The notes beneath the pieces were generated by a model. That model was not told the origin of the DNA. It made no database searches and saw only the letters and a list, made by a program, of their open reading frames with translations. A program made the translations under genes and the position numbers. From NCBI GenBank assembly GCA_016934265.1, contig JAFGTF010000077.1:1-64000 (forward strand): DNA of 64,000 bases, given 5' to 3'. This stretch comes from Spirochaetota bacterium (GTDB lineage: Bacteria; Spirochaetota; B62-G9; DRHN01). Numbering within the stretch: the first letter of the stretch is position 1; every line of letters begins with the position of its first letter. This document shows, piece after piece, positions 1 through 10,181 of the stretch.

Positions 1-326
1 GGATCAACGGGAACGTCCGCAACACGGGGCTCATCACCAACCTCCCGACAGGCTGCTGCGTCGAGGTGCCGTGTCTCGTCGACAAGAACGGTATAAACCC
101 CTGCTACGTGGGGGAGCTTCCACCGCAGCTTGCGGCGCTGAACAGGACTAACATCAACGTACAGTCGCTCATAGTGGAGGCGGCGTTGAAGCGGGATCGC
201 GAGGCGGCGTACCACGCGGTTATGGTGGATCCTCTCACGTCGGCGCTGCTCACACTCGACGAGGTCCGATCCATGACGGACGAGATGTTCGACGCCGAGA
301 ACCAGTGGCTGCCCGATATGGAGTGA
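1..326 (+). CDS. Glycoside hydrolase family 4 (alpha-galactosidase/alpha-glucosidase-like), C-terminal part, truncated by window start
   Basis: Frame open from base 3: INGNVRNTGLITNLPTGCCVEVPCLVDKNGINP...LPPQLAALNRTNINVQ...AAYHAVMVDPLTSALLTLDEVRSMTDEMFDAENQWLP, typical GH4 C-terminus. Confidence 0.85.
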   Translation, partial: INGNVRNTGLITNLPTGCCVEVPCLVDKNGINPCYVGELPPQLAALNRTNINVQSLIVEAALKRDREAAYHAVMVDPLTSALLTLDEVRSMTDEMFDAENQWLPDME

Positions 327-329
327 GAG

Positions 330-1823
330 ATGAGCCTCCTTCGAGTTGAGAATATAGACAAGACCTTCGTGACAACGCGCGCGCTGAAGAACGCCGCCAT
401 CATTGTCGAAGAGGGGGAGATACGAGGACTGGTCGGGGAGAACGGTTCGGGAAAATCGACGCTCGTATCGATCGTATCGGGAATCATCCGGCCGGACGGG
501 GGAAGGATGTTCAAAAACGAAACCGCATACGCCCCGGAATCGGTGCTCGATGCGGGCCGGGAGAAAATCGGGATCGTCGTCCAGGAGATGGGGACCATAG
601 ACGGGTTGACCGTAGCGGCTAATCTCTTCTTGGGCGAGGAGAGGCTCTTTAAACGGTTCGGACTGTTGAATACGGCGAACATGAACAGAAGGAGTCTCGA
701 AGTGCTCCATCGATACGGCATCGTGAACATACAGCCGGACGCGGATATCGGCGCGCTCACGTTCGAGGACAGGAAGCTCGTCGAGTTCGCGAAGGCGCTT
801 TACATAGATCCCGACCTTCTTATCGTAGACGAGACCACGACCGCGCTCTCTCATCACGGAAGGGAGATCCTCTTCAGCGAACTCAAAAGGCTGAAAAAAA
901 AGAAGCGGTCGGTGATATTCATCTCGCACGATCTGGGGGAAGTCATAGAGCACTGCGACAGCGTGACCGTGATGAAGGACGGCGAGACGGTCGATACGGT
1001 TTCAACCCGCGGGCTGAATGAGCACGATCTCAAGGAGCTTATGGTAGGGCGCGAGCTTCAACATACCTACTACAGGGAAGACACTGAGGCCTCGTATGAA
1101 GAAGAGGTCATTCTGCGGGTTGAAAACCTCACGTTGAACGGAGCGTACTACGATGTCTCGTTCGAGCTGCACAGAGGGGAGATCTTGGGGATCGGCGGTC
1201 TCACGAACTGCGGTATGCACCTCCTCGGCAAGACGCTCTTCGGGCTCAAACCGGCGACTTCGGGGAGCGTGGAGGTTTCAGACGGCAATAAGCGAATAAC
1301 GAACTACGTCGATGCGATTGCGGGCGGAATCGGGTACCTGCCGAAAAACCGGGACCAGGAAGGGCTCATGCTTCTCTCGAGCATAAGAGAGAACATATGC
1401 CTTCCCTCGCTCTCCAGTATACAGAAGCGCGGCTTCATTTCGCCCAGCAAGGAGCGGAAACTCGCCCAATACGGCGCTGAGCAGCTCAGCATAAAAATGA
1501 GCTCTATCAATCAGCTCTGTCTCTACCTGAGCGGGGGCAACAAACAGAAAGTCGCACTCTCGAAATGGCTGGTGAAGGACTCCGACATCCTCATACTCGA
1601 TTGTCCGACGAGGGGTATAGACGTCGCGGTAAAAGCGTCGATATACGGCCTCATGCAGGAGCTGAAAAAAGAAGGCAAGGCGGTACTGGTGATATCCGAG
1701 GAGCTGCAGGAGCTCATCGGTGTGAGCGACAGGATCATAGTGCTCAAGGCGGGAAGGGTAAAAAAGATATTCGAAAGAAGGAAGGATCTCACCGAGGAAG
1801 AGATCATACACTTCATGATCTGA
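330..1823 (+). CDS. Sugar ABC transporter, duplicated ATP-binding protein (RbsA/MglA-like)
   Basis: Walker A GENGSGKSTL in NBD1; LSGGNKQKVALSKWL signature in NBD2; 497 aa with two NBDs. Confidence 0.92.
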   Translation: MSLLRVENIDKTFVTTRALKNAAIIVEEGEIRGLVGENGSGKSTLVSIVSGIIRPDGGRMFKNETAYAPESVLDAGREKIGIVVQEMGTIDGLTVAANLFLGEERLFKRFGLLNTANMNRRSLEVLHRYGIVNIQPDADIGALTFEDRKLVEFAKALYIDPDLLIVDETTTALSHHGREILFSELKRLKKKKRSVIFISHDLGEVIEHCDSVTVMKDGETVDTVSTRGLNEHDLKELMVGRELQHTYYREDTEASYEEEVILRVENLTLNGAYYDVSFELHRGEILGIGGLTNCGMHLLGKTLFGLKPATSGSVEVSDGNKRITNYVDAIAGGIGYLPKNRDQEGLMLLSSIRENICLPSLSSIQKRGFISPSKERKLAQYGAEQLSIKMSSINQLCLYLSGGNKQKVALSKWLVKDSDILILDCPTRGIDVAVKASIYGLMQELKKEGKAVLVISEELQELIGVSDRIIVLKAGRVKKIFERRKDLTEEEIIHFMI

Positions 1824-1838
1824 CGGCGGATTGAAACC

Positions 1839-2753
1839 ATGAGGGGCTTCAAGAGGATAGTACCGTATATCGGGCTCGTGCTCATCATCGTGCTGTTCAG
1901 CGCGCTCACGGGCGGTAAGCTGCTCAGCTTCCGTAATTTGAAGCTGATATTCAACCAGGCGGTGGTTCTCATCATCGGGTGTATCGGTGTCACGTTCGTT
2001 ATGGCCCAGGGATCCCTCGATCTCTCACAAGGCTCGCTTCTCGGGATCAGCGGCGCGATGGCGGCGACGTTTGCGGCGATCACACCCGGGCTCTCGCTTC
2101 CGTTGGCGATTCTGACGGGTATCGCGGTAGGTATGATAAACGGCACGCTGCTCGCGTTCTTCAAGATTCCCTCCTTTATCGTCACGCTCTGTGTCCTGTT
2201 CGTGCTGAGGGGGCTGACCGTAATCGCCACACACTCGGGATCGATCCCCCTTCCCTTCGCGATGCTCTCGCTGGATAATTTCAGGATCAAGGCCAGCATC
2301 CTCGTTACGGTCATACTGGCGGCGTACTACGCCTATACCTATACCAGCCTCGGCAAGAACATGCGGGCGATAGGATCGGGAGAGACATCCGCGCGCTACT
2401 CGGGGGTGCCGGTCGAGAGGATGAAGGTGCTTGCGTATCTTATATCCGGTTTACTGTGCGGACTCTGCGGGTGGCTCAACGTGGTGAGAACCGGGGCCGC
2501 CGATTCGAAGACCGGCCTGCTCTTCGAGCTCGATATCCTTACCGCCCTGGTCTTAGGGGGCATGCCGTTGACCGGGGGATCGAGCGCGAAGCTGCAGAGC
2601 GCGATCATCGGCGGGCTCATGCTCGCACTGCTGAGCAACGGGATGGTGCTTGTCGGCATAAAGGCAGAGCTGCAACAGGCGGTGAAGGGCGTAATATTCC
2701 TGCTCGCCGTGTACCTGTCGTTCGAGAGGGAAAGCGTGGTGATGATCAAATAA
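1839..2753 (+). CDS. Sugar ABC transporter permease (RbsC-like)
   Basis: Multi-TM protein, MAQGSLDLSQGSLLGISGAMAA and GGMPLTGGSSAKLQSAIIGGL motifs; adjacent to ATPase. Confidence 0.9.
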   Translation: MRGFKRIVPYIGLVLIIVLFSALTGGKLLSFRNLKLIFNQAVVLIIGCIGVTFVMAQGSLDLSQGSLLGISGAMAATFAAITPGLSLPLAILTGIAVGMINGTLLAFFKIPSFIVTLCVLFVLRGLTVIATHSGSIPLPFAMLSLDNFRIKASILVTVILAAYYAYTYTSLGKNMRAIGSGETSARYSGVPVERMKVLAYLISGLLCGLCGWLNVVRTGAADSKTGLLFELDILTALVLGGMPLTGGSSAKLQSAIIGGLMLALLSNGMVLVGIKAELQQAVKGVIFLLAVYLSFERESVVMIK

Positions 2754-2818
2754 AAAGGGGGTGATGCGCGGCAAAACAGACTGAATCTATAGAAAAAAAT
2801 ACAAAGGAGACGGTAATT

Positions 2819-3976
2819 ATGAAACAACACAAGATTTTTTGTCTGGTATTGACGGTTGCATTTTCGTTAATGCTGTTCGGCGGCTTTTCGCTATTCGCGG
2901 AACAGGCCCCGAAGGCTGAAAAGGCTGAAAAGGTTGAAAAGGTTGAAAAGGCCAAGGGGCCCTATCTTTTCGGCGTATCGATATGGTCCGATTCCGGCCC
3001 GCTTTCCAAGAAAGTCATCAGCAATCTGCGGTACGCCGCGGGTGTGCTCGGAGCGGAGGTGGAGGTCGCAGTCGACGGTTTCAAGCCCGACAACCAAGTG
3101 AGCAATATCGAGAACCTCATCGCGCGCGGCTGCGATGCGGTGATGATATGCAACTGCACGGATGCGGTCGTACCGAAGATCGTGAAGCTCGCGGACGAGG
3201 CCGGGGTACCGCTCGCCCTCTACTTCAGGAAGATCAACGATCCCGAGATCAAGAAGTACGCGGAAAGCTCCCCCTACTTCATCGGGAACGTGCACGAGGA
3301 CGAAGTCGCGGTGGGGTACAATTTAGGAAGCGCGCTCGCGGACAAGGGATGCAGGAATGCGGTCATCATCAACTACAACAAGGGGGACACGACCGCGGAA
3401 AACCGCTACAAAGGATACAAGAAGGCCTTCGCTGAAAAGGGCATCGCGCTTCTCGGCGAGCAGTGGGATATACTCGATGCCGAGCCGGCGGCCAATGCGG
3501 CGGAGAGCTTTATCGCGGCGTTTCCCGAGCTGGACGCGATTGCGGTCGGCGGCGGCGGCGGCGGCCCTCTCTCGGGCACCATTAGGGCGGTAAAGAACCA
3601 TAACAAGATTGGCCGGATTCGTATTACCGCGTCGGACTTCGGCCCGGACATTGCGGAGAGTTTGAAGAACAAGGAGGTCGCGGCGATGTCGGGCGGCCAC
3701 TGGACGGATCCGTTTTTCACCTTCATACTGCTGTACAACTACGTCGACGGTACTCCTCTCAGCAAAAAGGTCGAGACGATCACGATGCAGCCGATCTACC
3801 TCACCTCGGTCTCCGAGGCGCAGGAGTATATGAAATGGTGCATGGATCAGCCGCCGTACAACGACGAGGAGATCAAAAACATGACGGTACGGCACAATTC
3901 GAGCTTCACGCTCTCGGATCTGAGAAAGATCGCGGCCGCGTACTCACTGCAGGACGTGATAAAGCGGCATAAGTAG
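2819..3976 (+). CDS. Sugar ABC transporter substrate-binding protein (periplasmic-binding-protein-like domain)
   Basis: Signal peptide MKQHKIFCLVLTVAFSLMLFGGFSLFA; GVSIWSDSGPLSKKV...IENLIARGCDAVMI RbsB-like pattern; RBS aaaggag. Confidence 0.88.
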   Translation: MKQHKIFCLVLTVAFSLMLFGGFSLFAEQAPKAEKAEKVEKVEKAKGPYLFGVSIWSDSGPLSKKVISNLRYAAGVLGAEVEVAVDGFKPDNQVSNIENLIARGCDAVMICNCTDAVVPKIVKLADEAGVPLALYFRKINDPEIKKYAESSPYFIGNVHEDEVAVGYNLGSALADKGCRNAVIINYNKGDTTAENRYKGYKKAFAEKGIALLGEQWDILDAEPAANAAESFIAAFPELDAIAVGGGGGGPLSGTIRAVKNHNKIGRIRITASDFGPDIAESLKNKEVAAMSGGHWTDPFFTFILLYNYVDGTPLSKKVETITMQPIYLTSVSEAQEYMKWCMDQPPYNDEEIKNMTVRHNSSFTLSDLRKIAAAYSLQDVIKRHK

Positions 3977-4053
3977 GCCAGAAACAGGGGACCGGCGGGC
4001 GTTTTGCCCCCGGTCCTTACCATATCTCGCACCGAAAGACCGGGGTTATAAGG

Positions 4054-4986
4054 ATGGGAAAGGGTTTACCGAGAAAGATCCTGATAGTGCTCATACTACC
4101 GTGTGCGGTATACGCAATCTTTTTCGCGCTTCAGCCGAAGCGCTTCGGCAACCTGCAGACGCTGTATATCATGTTTCAGCAGGCGTTTTTGCCCTCGATT
4201 TCGGCGTGGGGGCTCTGCTTCGTGATGTCCCTCGGATTGTACGATCTCAGCATCGGGGCGATCATCATCCTCTCCGCAATCGTCGGTACGAATCTTACCC
4301 TCGCCCTCGGCACGGGCGTCGGCTATATATGGCTTTTCATCGGATGCCTCGCTACCGCCGTGGTGCTGGAGCTCGTCAATGCGACCGTATACAACCTCCT
4401 GAAAATTCCCTCCATGATCGTAACGATCGGTCTCATGATACTGTACGAGACCGCGGCGAACTTCGTAGGTGACGCGGTGCTGCCGTATGAGTTGAGCATC
4501 TTCGGCAGGGCGCCGTACAATATCATCGCTGGAGCGGCCGCCCTTGTCGTCGCCTATATCCTCTACAACAGGACCCAGATCGGTATGCAGATCGGAGCGG
4601 TAGGCGGGTCGGAGATCATCGCGCGCAACGCCGGCGTGAGGGTCGAACGGGTAAAGATGAACGGGTTTTTGCTCTGCGGGCTGTTTCTCGGCATCGCCAG
4701 TTTCCTCAGCGTGAGCTACGGCGGGGTGATAATACCGTCGACGAGGATGTCGAGCATTCTCAGGCTTTTCCCTCCCCTGATGGGATACTTCATCGGAATA
4801 GCGCTGAAAAAAGTATGCAATATCATCATAGGCATCTTCATCGGGGAGATGGTGATCATCATGGTCGTGACCGGAATGGTCACGATGGGGGTGCCGACAA
4901 CCTACCAGCAGGTCATCACCGGCCTGTTCCTCCTCGCGGTCGTCGGCATTGCGACCAAGGCGAAGACGGACGAAGTGGTGAAATAG
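4054..4986 (+). CDS. Second sugar ABC transporter permease (RbsC-like)
   Basis: Hydrophobic multi-TM protein, GLYDLSIGAIIILSAIVG and GAVGGSEIIARNAGVRVERVK motifs. Confidence 0.88.
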   Translation: MGKGLPRKILIVLILPCAVYAIFFALQPKRFGNLQTLYIMFQQAFLPSISAWGLCFVMSLGLYDLSIGAIIILSAIVGTNLTLALGTGVGYIWLFIGCLATAVVLELVNATVYNLLKIPSMIVTIGLMILYETAANFVGDAVLPYELSIFGRAPYNIIAGAAALVVAYILYNRTQIGMQIGAVGGSEIIARNAGVRVERVKMNGFLLCGLFLGIASFLSVSYGGVIIPSTRMSSILRLFPPLMGYFIGIALKKVCNIIIGIFIGEMVIIMVVTGMVTMGVPTTYQQVITGLFLLAVVGIATKAKTDEVVK

Positions 4987-5121
4987 ACGTAAGTGCGACC
5001 CGTCCGCGGGCGGCGACGCCCATGTGTATACCCGTTTATTTTGCCGGGTATAATTCCTTTTGACATTCCTGACAATACCAAATAAAATTACAACTCCATA
5101 TTCCGGAGACAGGGAGCGGGC

Positions 5122-6174
5122 ATGGTTGCGGTAACCGGCGCATCGGGTCATATCGGCGCAAACCTCGTGCGAAAGCTCATCGAAGAGGGAAGAGCTGTGC
5201 GTGCGGTGATAAAAAACGACGACCGTGCGCTTTTAGGGCTGGCCGCGGAGACGGTACGGGCGGATGTGCTCGACCCGAAGTCACTGTGCGACGCATTCAG
5301 GGGCGTTCGAGTCGTCTACCACCTCGCGGCGAAGATTACTCTCCGGAGGGCGGACGGGTTTCATGCGATGAAGATAAACCTCGAGGGAACAAGAAACGTG
5401 ATACAGGCGTGCATGGAGTGCAATACCGAACGGCTTGTGTATTTCGGGTCGATACATGCGCTCGATCCGTTTCCAAAAGAAGGTACCGTCGACGAGTCCC
5501 GCGGCCTGATAGGAGAAACGAAAGATCGTTCGGTGCCCGTAATACGGCCCGTAGCACGGCCCGATGCGCGGGGGCGGTACCGGTGTCGATACGGGCCATA
5601 TGAACAAAGCAAGGCCGCCGCGGAGAATGAGGTTCGAAAGGCCTGTGTATCGGGTCTCGATGCGGTGGTGGTCTCTCCGACCGCAGTGGTAGGGCCGTAC
5701 GATTTCAAACCCTCCCAGTTCGGCAGAACGCTGCTTGAGATACTGCAGAGGGGGCACCGCATACTCCTGAAGGGAGGATTCGACTGGGTCGACGTCAGGG
5801 ACGTAGCCGCCGGCGCGGTCTGTGCCGAGCGGTTGGGGAAAAAGGGCGAGCGGTACATACTCTCCGGCGGGTGGAAGTCGGTCGGGGAGGTAGTGAGGAT
5901 CGCCGACGGCATCGTCGGCCGGACCGTGAAGCGGGTGGAGCTGCCGATGTGGGCCGCACGGGCATGTCTTCCGTTCTCACGATTCATCCTGAAACGCAGC
6001 CCGATGGAGGCGTTGTTCACGAAAGATTCCCTCTTCGTGCTGCGTCACTACCGGCACGTGTCCGCACGCAAAGCCGAGGAGGAACTCGGCTTCAGACCGC
6101 GGCCGTTTACACGGACCCTTGAGGATACGATCGAGTGGTTTTTCAACAACGGATATCTGCAACGGGAGGCGTAA
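5122..6174 (+). CDS. NAD(P)-dependent epimerase/dehydratase (extended SDR, dihydroflavonol-reductase-like)
   Basis: VTGASGHIGANLVRKLIEEGRAVRAV Rossmann motif; YEQSKAAAE active-site motif. Confidence 0.85.
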   Translation: MVAVTGASGHIGANLVRKLIEEGRAVRAVIKNDDRALLGLAAETVRADVLDPKSLCDAFRGVRVVYHLAAKITLRRADGFHAMKINLEGTRNVIQACMECNTERLVYFGSIHALDPFPKEGTVDESRGLIGETKDRSVPVIRPVARPDARGRYRCRYGPYEQSKAAAENEVRKACVSGLDAVVVSPTAVVGPYDFKPSQFGRTLLEILQRGHRILLKGGFDWVDVRDVAAGAVCAERLGKKGERYILSGGWKSVGEVVRIADGIVGRTVKRVELPMWAARACLPFSRFILKRSPMEALFTKDSLFVLRHYRHVSARKAEEELGFRPRPFTRTLEDTIEWFFNNGYLQREA

Positions 6175-6179
6175 ACGGA

Positions 6180-6941
6180 ATGAATACGAACCGGTTCTTC
6201 GTGCTGTTCGTGTCGGCCTGGTGTGCGGCCGCGCTCTGTACATTCGTGCTTCTGTTTTTCAAGACTGCGCCCTACGGGCGCCATATGAAGCGCGACGGCG
6301 GCCCGACCATAAAAAGTCGTACCGGCTGGGTCGTCATGGAGGCGGTATCCTTCTTCCTCATGCTGTATCTCTATCTTACGGGAAACCGCCGAGGCGACAG
6401 AACGGCCCTCGTCTTCTTGGGGATGTGGCTTATGCACTACGCGTACCGCTCGTTTTTGTTTTCCCCGCTCAAGAGAGGAAAGGAAGACCGGATACCGCTT
6501 GTGATAGTGGCCGCCTCCCTTCTTTTCAACGGCGTCAATGCCTATTTAAACGGCAGATACCTGTTTTATCTCTCGCCCGTATACCCGATACAGTGGCTTG
6601 CCGGTATCAGGTTCGTATCCGGAGCCGCGTTGTTTTTCGCAGGCTTTTTCATCAATATGCATTCCGATCACATACTGAGAGGACTGAGGAGCGCCGGAGA
6701 AAAAACATACAGAATCCCCTACGGCGGCCTGTACCGGTGGGTATCGTGCCCGAACTATCTCGGAGAGATCACAGAATGGATCGGGTGGGCCGTTGCCACA
6801 TGGTCTTTACCCGGCGTCGCGTTCGCCTTCTGGACGCTTGCGAACCTCGCACCGCGTTCTTTTTCTCACCATCGCTGGTACAGGGAGCTGTTCGACGACT
6901 ACCCGCAAGAAAGAAAGGCGCTCGTCCCTTTTCTTTTTTGA
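6180..6941 (+). CDS. 3-oxo-5-alpha-steroid 4-dehydrogenase family-like membrane protein
   Basis: Multi-TM; C-terminal IPYGGLYRWVSCPNYLGEITEWIGWA...SHHRWYRELFDDYPQERKALVPFLF resembles steroid 5-alpha-reductase C-terminal domain. Confidence 0.8.
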   Translation: MNTNRFFVLFVSAWCAAALCTFVLLFFKTAPYGRHMKRDGGPTIKSRTGWVVMEAVSFFLMLYLYLTGNRRGDRTALVFLGMWLMHYAYRSFLFSPLKRGKEDRIPLVIVAASLLFNGVNAYLNGRYLFYLSPVYPIQWLAGIRFVSGAALFFAGFFINMHSDHILRGLRSAGEKTYRIPYGGLYRWVSCPNYLGEITEWIGWAVATWSLPGVAFAFWTLANLAPRSFSHHRWYRELFDDYPQERKALVPFLF

Positions 6942-6996
6942 CGTTTCTTTCTTTCCCTTCGTACTATAGAGTACCCATACTGCATGCAAACGGAGC

Positions 6997-7785
6997 ATGT
7001 ATATGACGAATCAATCAGAAACGGTGCACGGCTATCCGCTGTTCTGGAAGGACCGGTACACGGTGCGCTCCTACGACGCCGATACGGAAAAGAGGCTTAC
7101 CCTCATGGGCCTCTGCAACTACTTTCAGGAGAGCGCCTGGCGGCATGCAGAGCGCTGCGACCTCGGCTACGGGAGCCTTGCGGAAAAAGGGCAGTTCTGG
7201 GTACTCTCGAGACTGTACATCGAGATAGCCGGTCTTCCCGTATGGCAGCAGCCGTTTTCCATCGAGACCTGGTCGAAGGGAACCAAAGGGTTGTTTGCAC
7301 TGAGAGACTTCCTTGTCGAAGACGATCAAGGCGGCGTCATGGTCCGTGCCACGAGCGGCTGGCTCATACTCGACGCGGCGCGCAGAAGGCCGGTGAGGCT
7401 TTCCTCATTCGAGATGACCATGCCCTTTCTGCCCGACAGGCACGCATCTGCCGATCCTCTCGATAAGATCGAACCGCCAAAGAAGCCCGAAAAAAAAGGC
7501 GGTATAACGGTGCACTACTGCGACCTCGACCTGAACCGGCATACGAACAGCTCCCGCTACATCGAGTGGGTTTTGAACGGCGTATCGAAGGGCGGGGCGG
7601 GGCCGGAAAAAATGGCGAGCTTTTGTGTGAATTATCTCGCGGAATCGGTATACGGCGACCGCATCGAGCTGCTCGTCGACAGAGGGACGGAGGCGGGAGC
7701 GACCACTTTCATCTCACTCGTACGGCGGCATGATAAAAGGGAGCTTTGCAGGGCATGTATCAGGTCGGCAGTGGGAAACGGTTGA
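6997..7785 (+). CDS. Acyl-ACP thioesterase (FatA/FatB-like)
   Basis: Double hot-dog pattern: VRSYDADTEKRLTLMGLCNYFQESAWRHAE and HYCDLDLNRHTNSSRYIEWVL. Confidence 0.85.
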   Translation: MYMTNQSETVHGYPLFWKDRYTVRSYDADTEKRLTLMGLCNYFQESAWRHAERCDLGYGSLAEKGQFWVLSRLYIEIAGLPVWQQPFSIETWSKGTKGLFALRDFLVEDDQGGVMVRATSGWLILDAARRRPVRLSSFEMTMPFLPDRHASADPLDKIEPPKKPEKKGGITVHYCDLDLNRHTNSSRYIEWVLNGVSKGGAGPEKMASFCVNYLAESVYGDRIELLVDRGTEAGATTFISLVRRHDKRELCRACIRSAVGNG

Positions 7786-7968
7786 CAGGCGAAGCGGTCA
7801 CGTATGACCGTCATGCGGCATGAAGGGCAAACGTATGCCAAAAAAGGAGCGTAACATCCCCGGGTGTGTGAAGGCAAAGGGAAAAGAGGTGAACCGTGAA
7901 CGATTATTTTCCGGTTTTTCCGGTTGGAGAAAATATCGCCCGCCAGGGTCATCACGGCAATTTTCTTA

Positions 7969-7997
7969 TTGACAATGTTTTAGCGGTGCCGTAGGAT
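7969..7997 (+). promoter_or_regulatory. Putative sigma70-like promoter of fhs
   Basis: TTGACA-N17-TAGGAT about 35 nt upstream of the fhs start. Confidence 0.6.
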
Positions 7998-8029
7998 AGG
8001 AGGCACACTACCAGATAGGAGGAGTTGAA

Positions 8030-9790
8030 ATGGCGTATGATGCCACTAAAATGGCCGATTGGGAGATTGCCCAGGAAGCGGAGAAGAAGATGCCGACTCC
8101 CGATGAATGGCGTGACCGCCTGAGCCTCGAGAAAGAGGAAGTCATGCAATACGGGAGGATCAGCAAGCTCGATTTCATCAGGATCATGGATAGATTGAAG
8201 AGGAACAAAGACGGGTACTATATCGAAGTCACCGCAATAACCCCCACGCCGCTCGGCGAAGGAAAGACGACGACCTCGATGGGACTCATCGAGGGGTTCG
8301 GAAAAAGGAAGAAAAACGTCGGCGGTGCAATCCGGCAGCCGTCGGGCGGCCCGACGATGAATATAAAGGGAACTGCGGCCGGCGGGGGGAATGCGCTTCT
8401 CATACCGATGACGGAGTTCTCCATGGGTCTTACGGGCGATATCAACGACATCACCAATGCGCACAACCTCGCGATGGTTGCGCTTACCGCGCGTATGCAA
8501 CACGAGTTCAATTACGACGACGACCAGCTGAAAAAAAGGAACCTGAAAAGGCTCGACATCGATCCGCGGCGGATCGAAATCAGGTGGGCCGTTGATTTCT
8601 GTGCGCAGGCGCTTAGGAATATCATCATCGGGATCGGCGGGAAGATGGACGGATTCATGATGTCGTCCGGTTTTCAGATTACGGTGAGCTCGGAGCTCAT
8701 GGCGATACTCGCCGTGGCGCGGGACCTCAAAGACCTTCGGGAGCGTATCGGTAACATCACGCTCGCGTACGACAAGCGGGGGAATCCGGTCACCTGCGAC
8801 GACCTCGAGGTAGGCGGGGCCATGACGGCCTGGATGCGGAACGCGATAAACCCCACGCTCGCCTGCACCGTCGAGTATCAGCCGTGTATGGTGCACGCGG
8901 GCCCGTTTGCGAACATTGCGGTCGGTCAGTCCTCGATCATTGCGGACCGCGTCGGCCTCAAGATGTTCGACTACCACGTGACGGAGAGCGGTTTCGCCGC
9001 CGACATCGGATTCGAGAAGTTCTGGAACGTCAAATGCAGGCTGAGCGGGCTCAAGCCGAACGTGTCGGTCCTGACCGCGACGATACGGGCGCTGAAGATG
9101 CACGGCGGCGGACCCCGGGTGGTGCCCGGACGCCCCCTCGCACCCGAGTATACGAAAGAGAACCTCTCGCTTTTAGAGAAAGGCATCGAGAATCTCATAC
9201 ACAATATCGGTGTGGTGAAGAAGTCCGGCATCAAACCGGTCGTGTGTATAAACGCATTCCATACCGATACGAAGAACGAGATTGCGCTGGTCAAGAAATA
9301 CGCCGAGCAGGCGGGGGCGCGCTGTGCAACCTCGGAGCACTGGCTGAAAGGCGGTGACGGGGCGCTTGAGCTCACCGATGCGGTGATCGATGCGTGTGAG
9401 GAAAAGGTCGATTTCAAATTTCTCTACCCGCTCGAAATGCCGCTGAGAAAGAGGGTCGAGACGATCGCACGCGAGGTATACGGTGCGGACGGAGTGGTGT
9501 GGACGCAGGATGCAGAAGCCAAGGCAAAGATGTTCGAAGCGGACGCAAAGTTCAAGGACTACAACACGATGATGGTTAAGACCCATCTCAGCCTCAGCCA
9601 CGATCCGACGCTGAAGGGGGTTCCAAAGGGGTGGAAGCTTCCCATACGCGACATTCTTCTCTTTTCCGGCGCGAAGTTCCTCTGCCCGATGGCGGGCGCG
9701 ATCAGCCTCATGCCGGGAACGTCCTCCGACCCTGCATACAGGAAGGTGGATGTCGACGTCACAAGCGGAGCGGTAAAGGGACTGTTCTGA
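8030..9790 (+). CDS. fhs: Formate--tetrahydrofolate ligase
   Basis: [58 protein letters not shown] motifs. Confidence 0.96.
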   Translation: MAYDATKMADWEIAQEAEKKMPTPDEWRDRLSLEKEEVMQYGRISKLDFIRIMDRLKRNKDGYYIEVTAITPTPLGEGKTTTSMGLIEGFGKRKKNVGGAIRQPSGGPTMNIKGTAAGGGNALLIPMTEFSMGLTGDINDITNAHNLAMVALTARMQHEFNYDDDQLKKRNLKRLDIDPRRIEIRWAVDFCAQALRNIIIGIGGKMDGFMMSSGFQITVSSELMAILAVARDLKDLRERIGNITLAYDKRGNPVTCDDLEVGGAMTAWMRNAINPTLACTVEYQPCMVHAGPFANIAVGQSSIIADRVGLKMFDYHVTESGFAADIGFEKFWNVKCRLSGLKPNVSVLTATIRALKMHGGGPRVVPGRPLAPEYTKENLSLLEKGIENLIHNIGVVKKSGIKPVVCINAFHTDTKNEIALVKKYAEQAGARCATSEHWLKGGDGALELTDAVIDACEEKVDFKFLYPLEMPLRKRVETIAREVYGADGVVWTQDAEAKAKMFEADAKFKDYNTMMVKTHLSLSHDPTLKGVPKGWKLPIRDILLFSGAKFLCPMAGAISLMPGTSSDPAYRKVDVDVTSGAVKGLF

Positions 9791-9816
9791 ACGCACACGG
9801 TTCGAACGCGGATACG

Positions 9817-9896
9817 GGTCAAGCGTAGCGGTGGCTGTCTGTGCGATACATACATGTATTGGGCAGATCTGCACCGGTCGACGCTTGACCTTTTTT
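9817..9896 (+). terminator. Long composite terminator downstream of fhs
   Basis: GGTCAAGCGT...ACGCTTGACC outer stem, GGTG/CACC inner pairing, followed by TTTTTT. Confidence 0.65.
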
Positions 9897-10181
9897 ATTG
9901 ATACCAGGAATCGTGGTTGTCCGAATAATACTTAATTCTAATTCTTTCGAAACGGTTTATACCGTCCGAATTACTAAAGAGGGCTCTATGTTTATGTTCT
10001 GCCGGTAACAATCTTAGTTTTTTTTAGGAAAAACGGGACTTACAAGGCCGAAAGAAGCGCATGCGGTCCGAAGTGCGAATACTGATAGTAAACAAAGCTC
10101 TGTATTATAGATACGTAAGGGTATTTACACTTCTCTGATTCCGGCATGGTCGGCTAAAAAAAGAAGAATAGGGGCGGGAGC

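Noticed and set aside
1523-2314. Long minus-strand ORFs opposite strong genes (also 4096-5151, 7952-9103, 21503-22600, 11389-12252)
   Set aside because: They are shadows of high-GC codon usage; no domain motifs and they overlap well-supported genes
7786-8029. Tetrahydrofolate riboswitch upstream of fhs
   Set aside because: No recognisable conserved core; a plain promoter lies about 35 nt from the start codon
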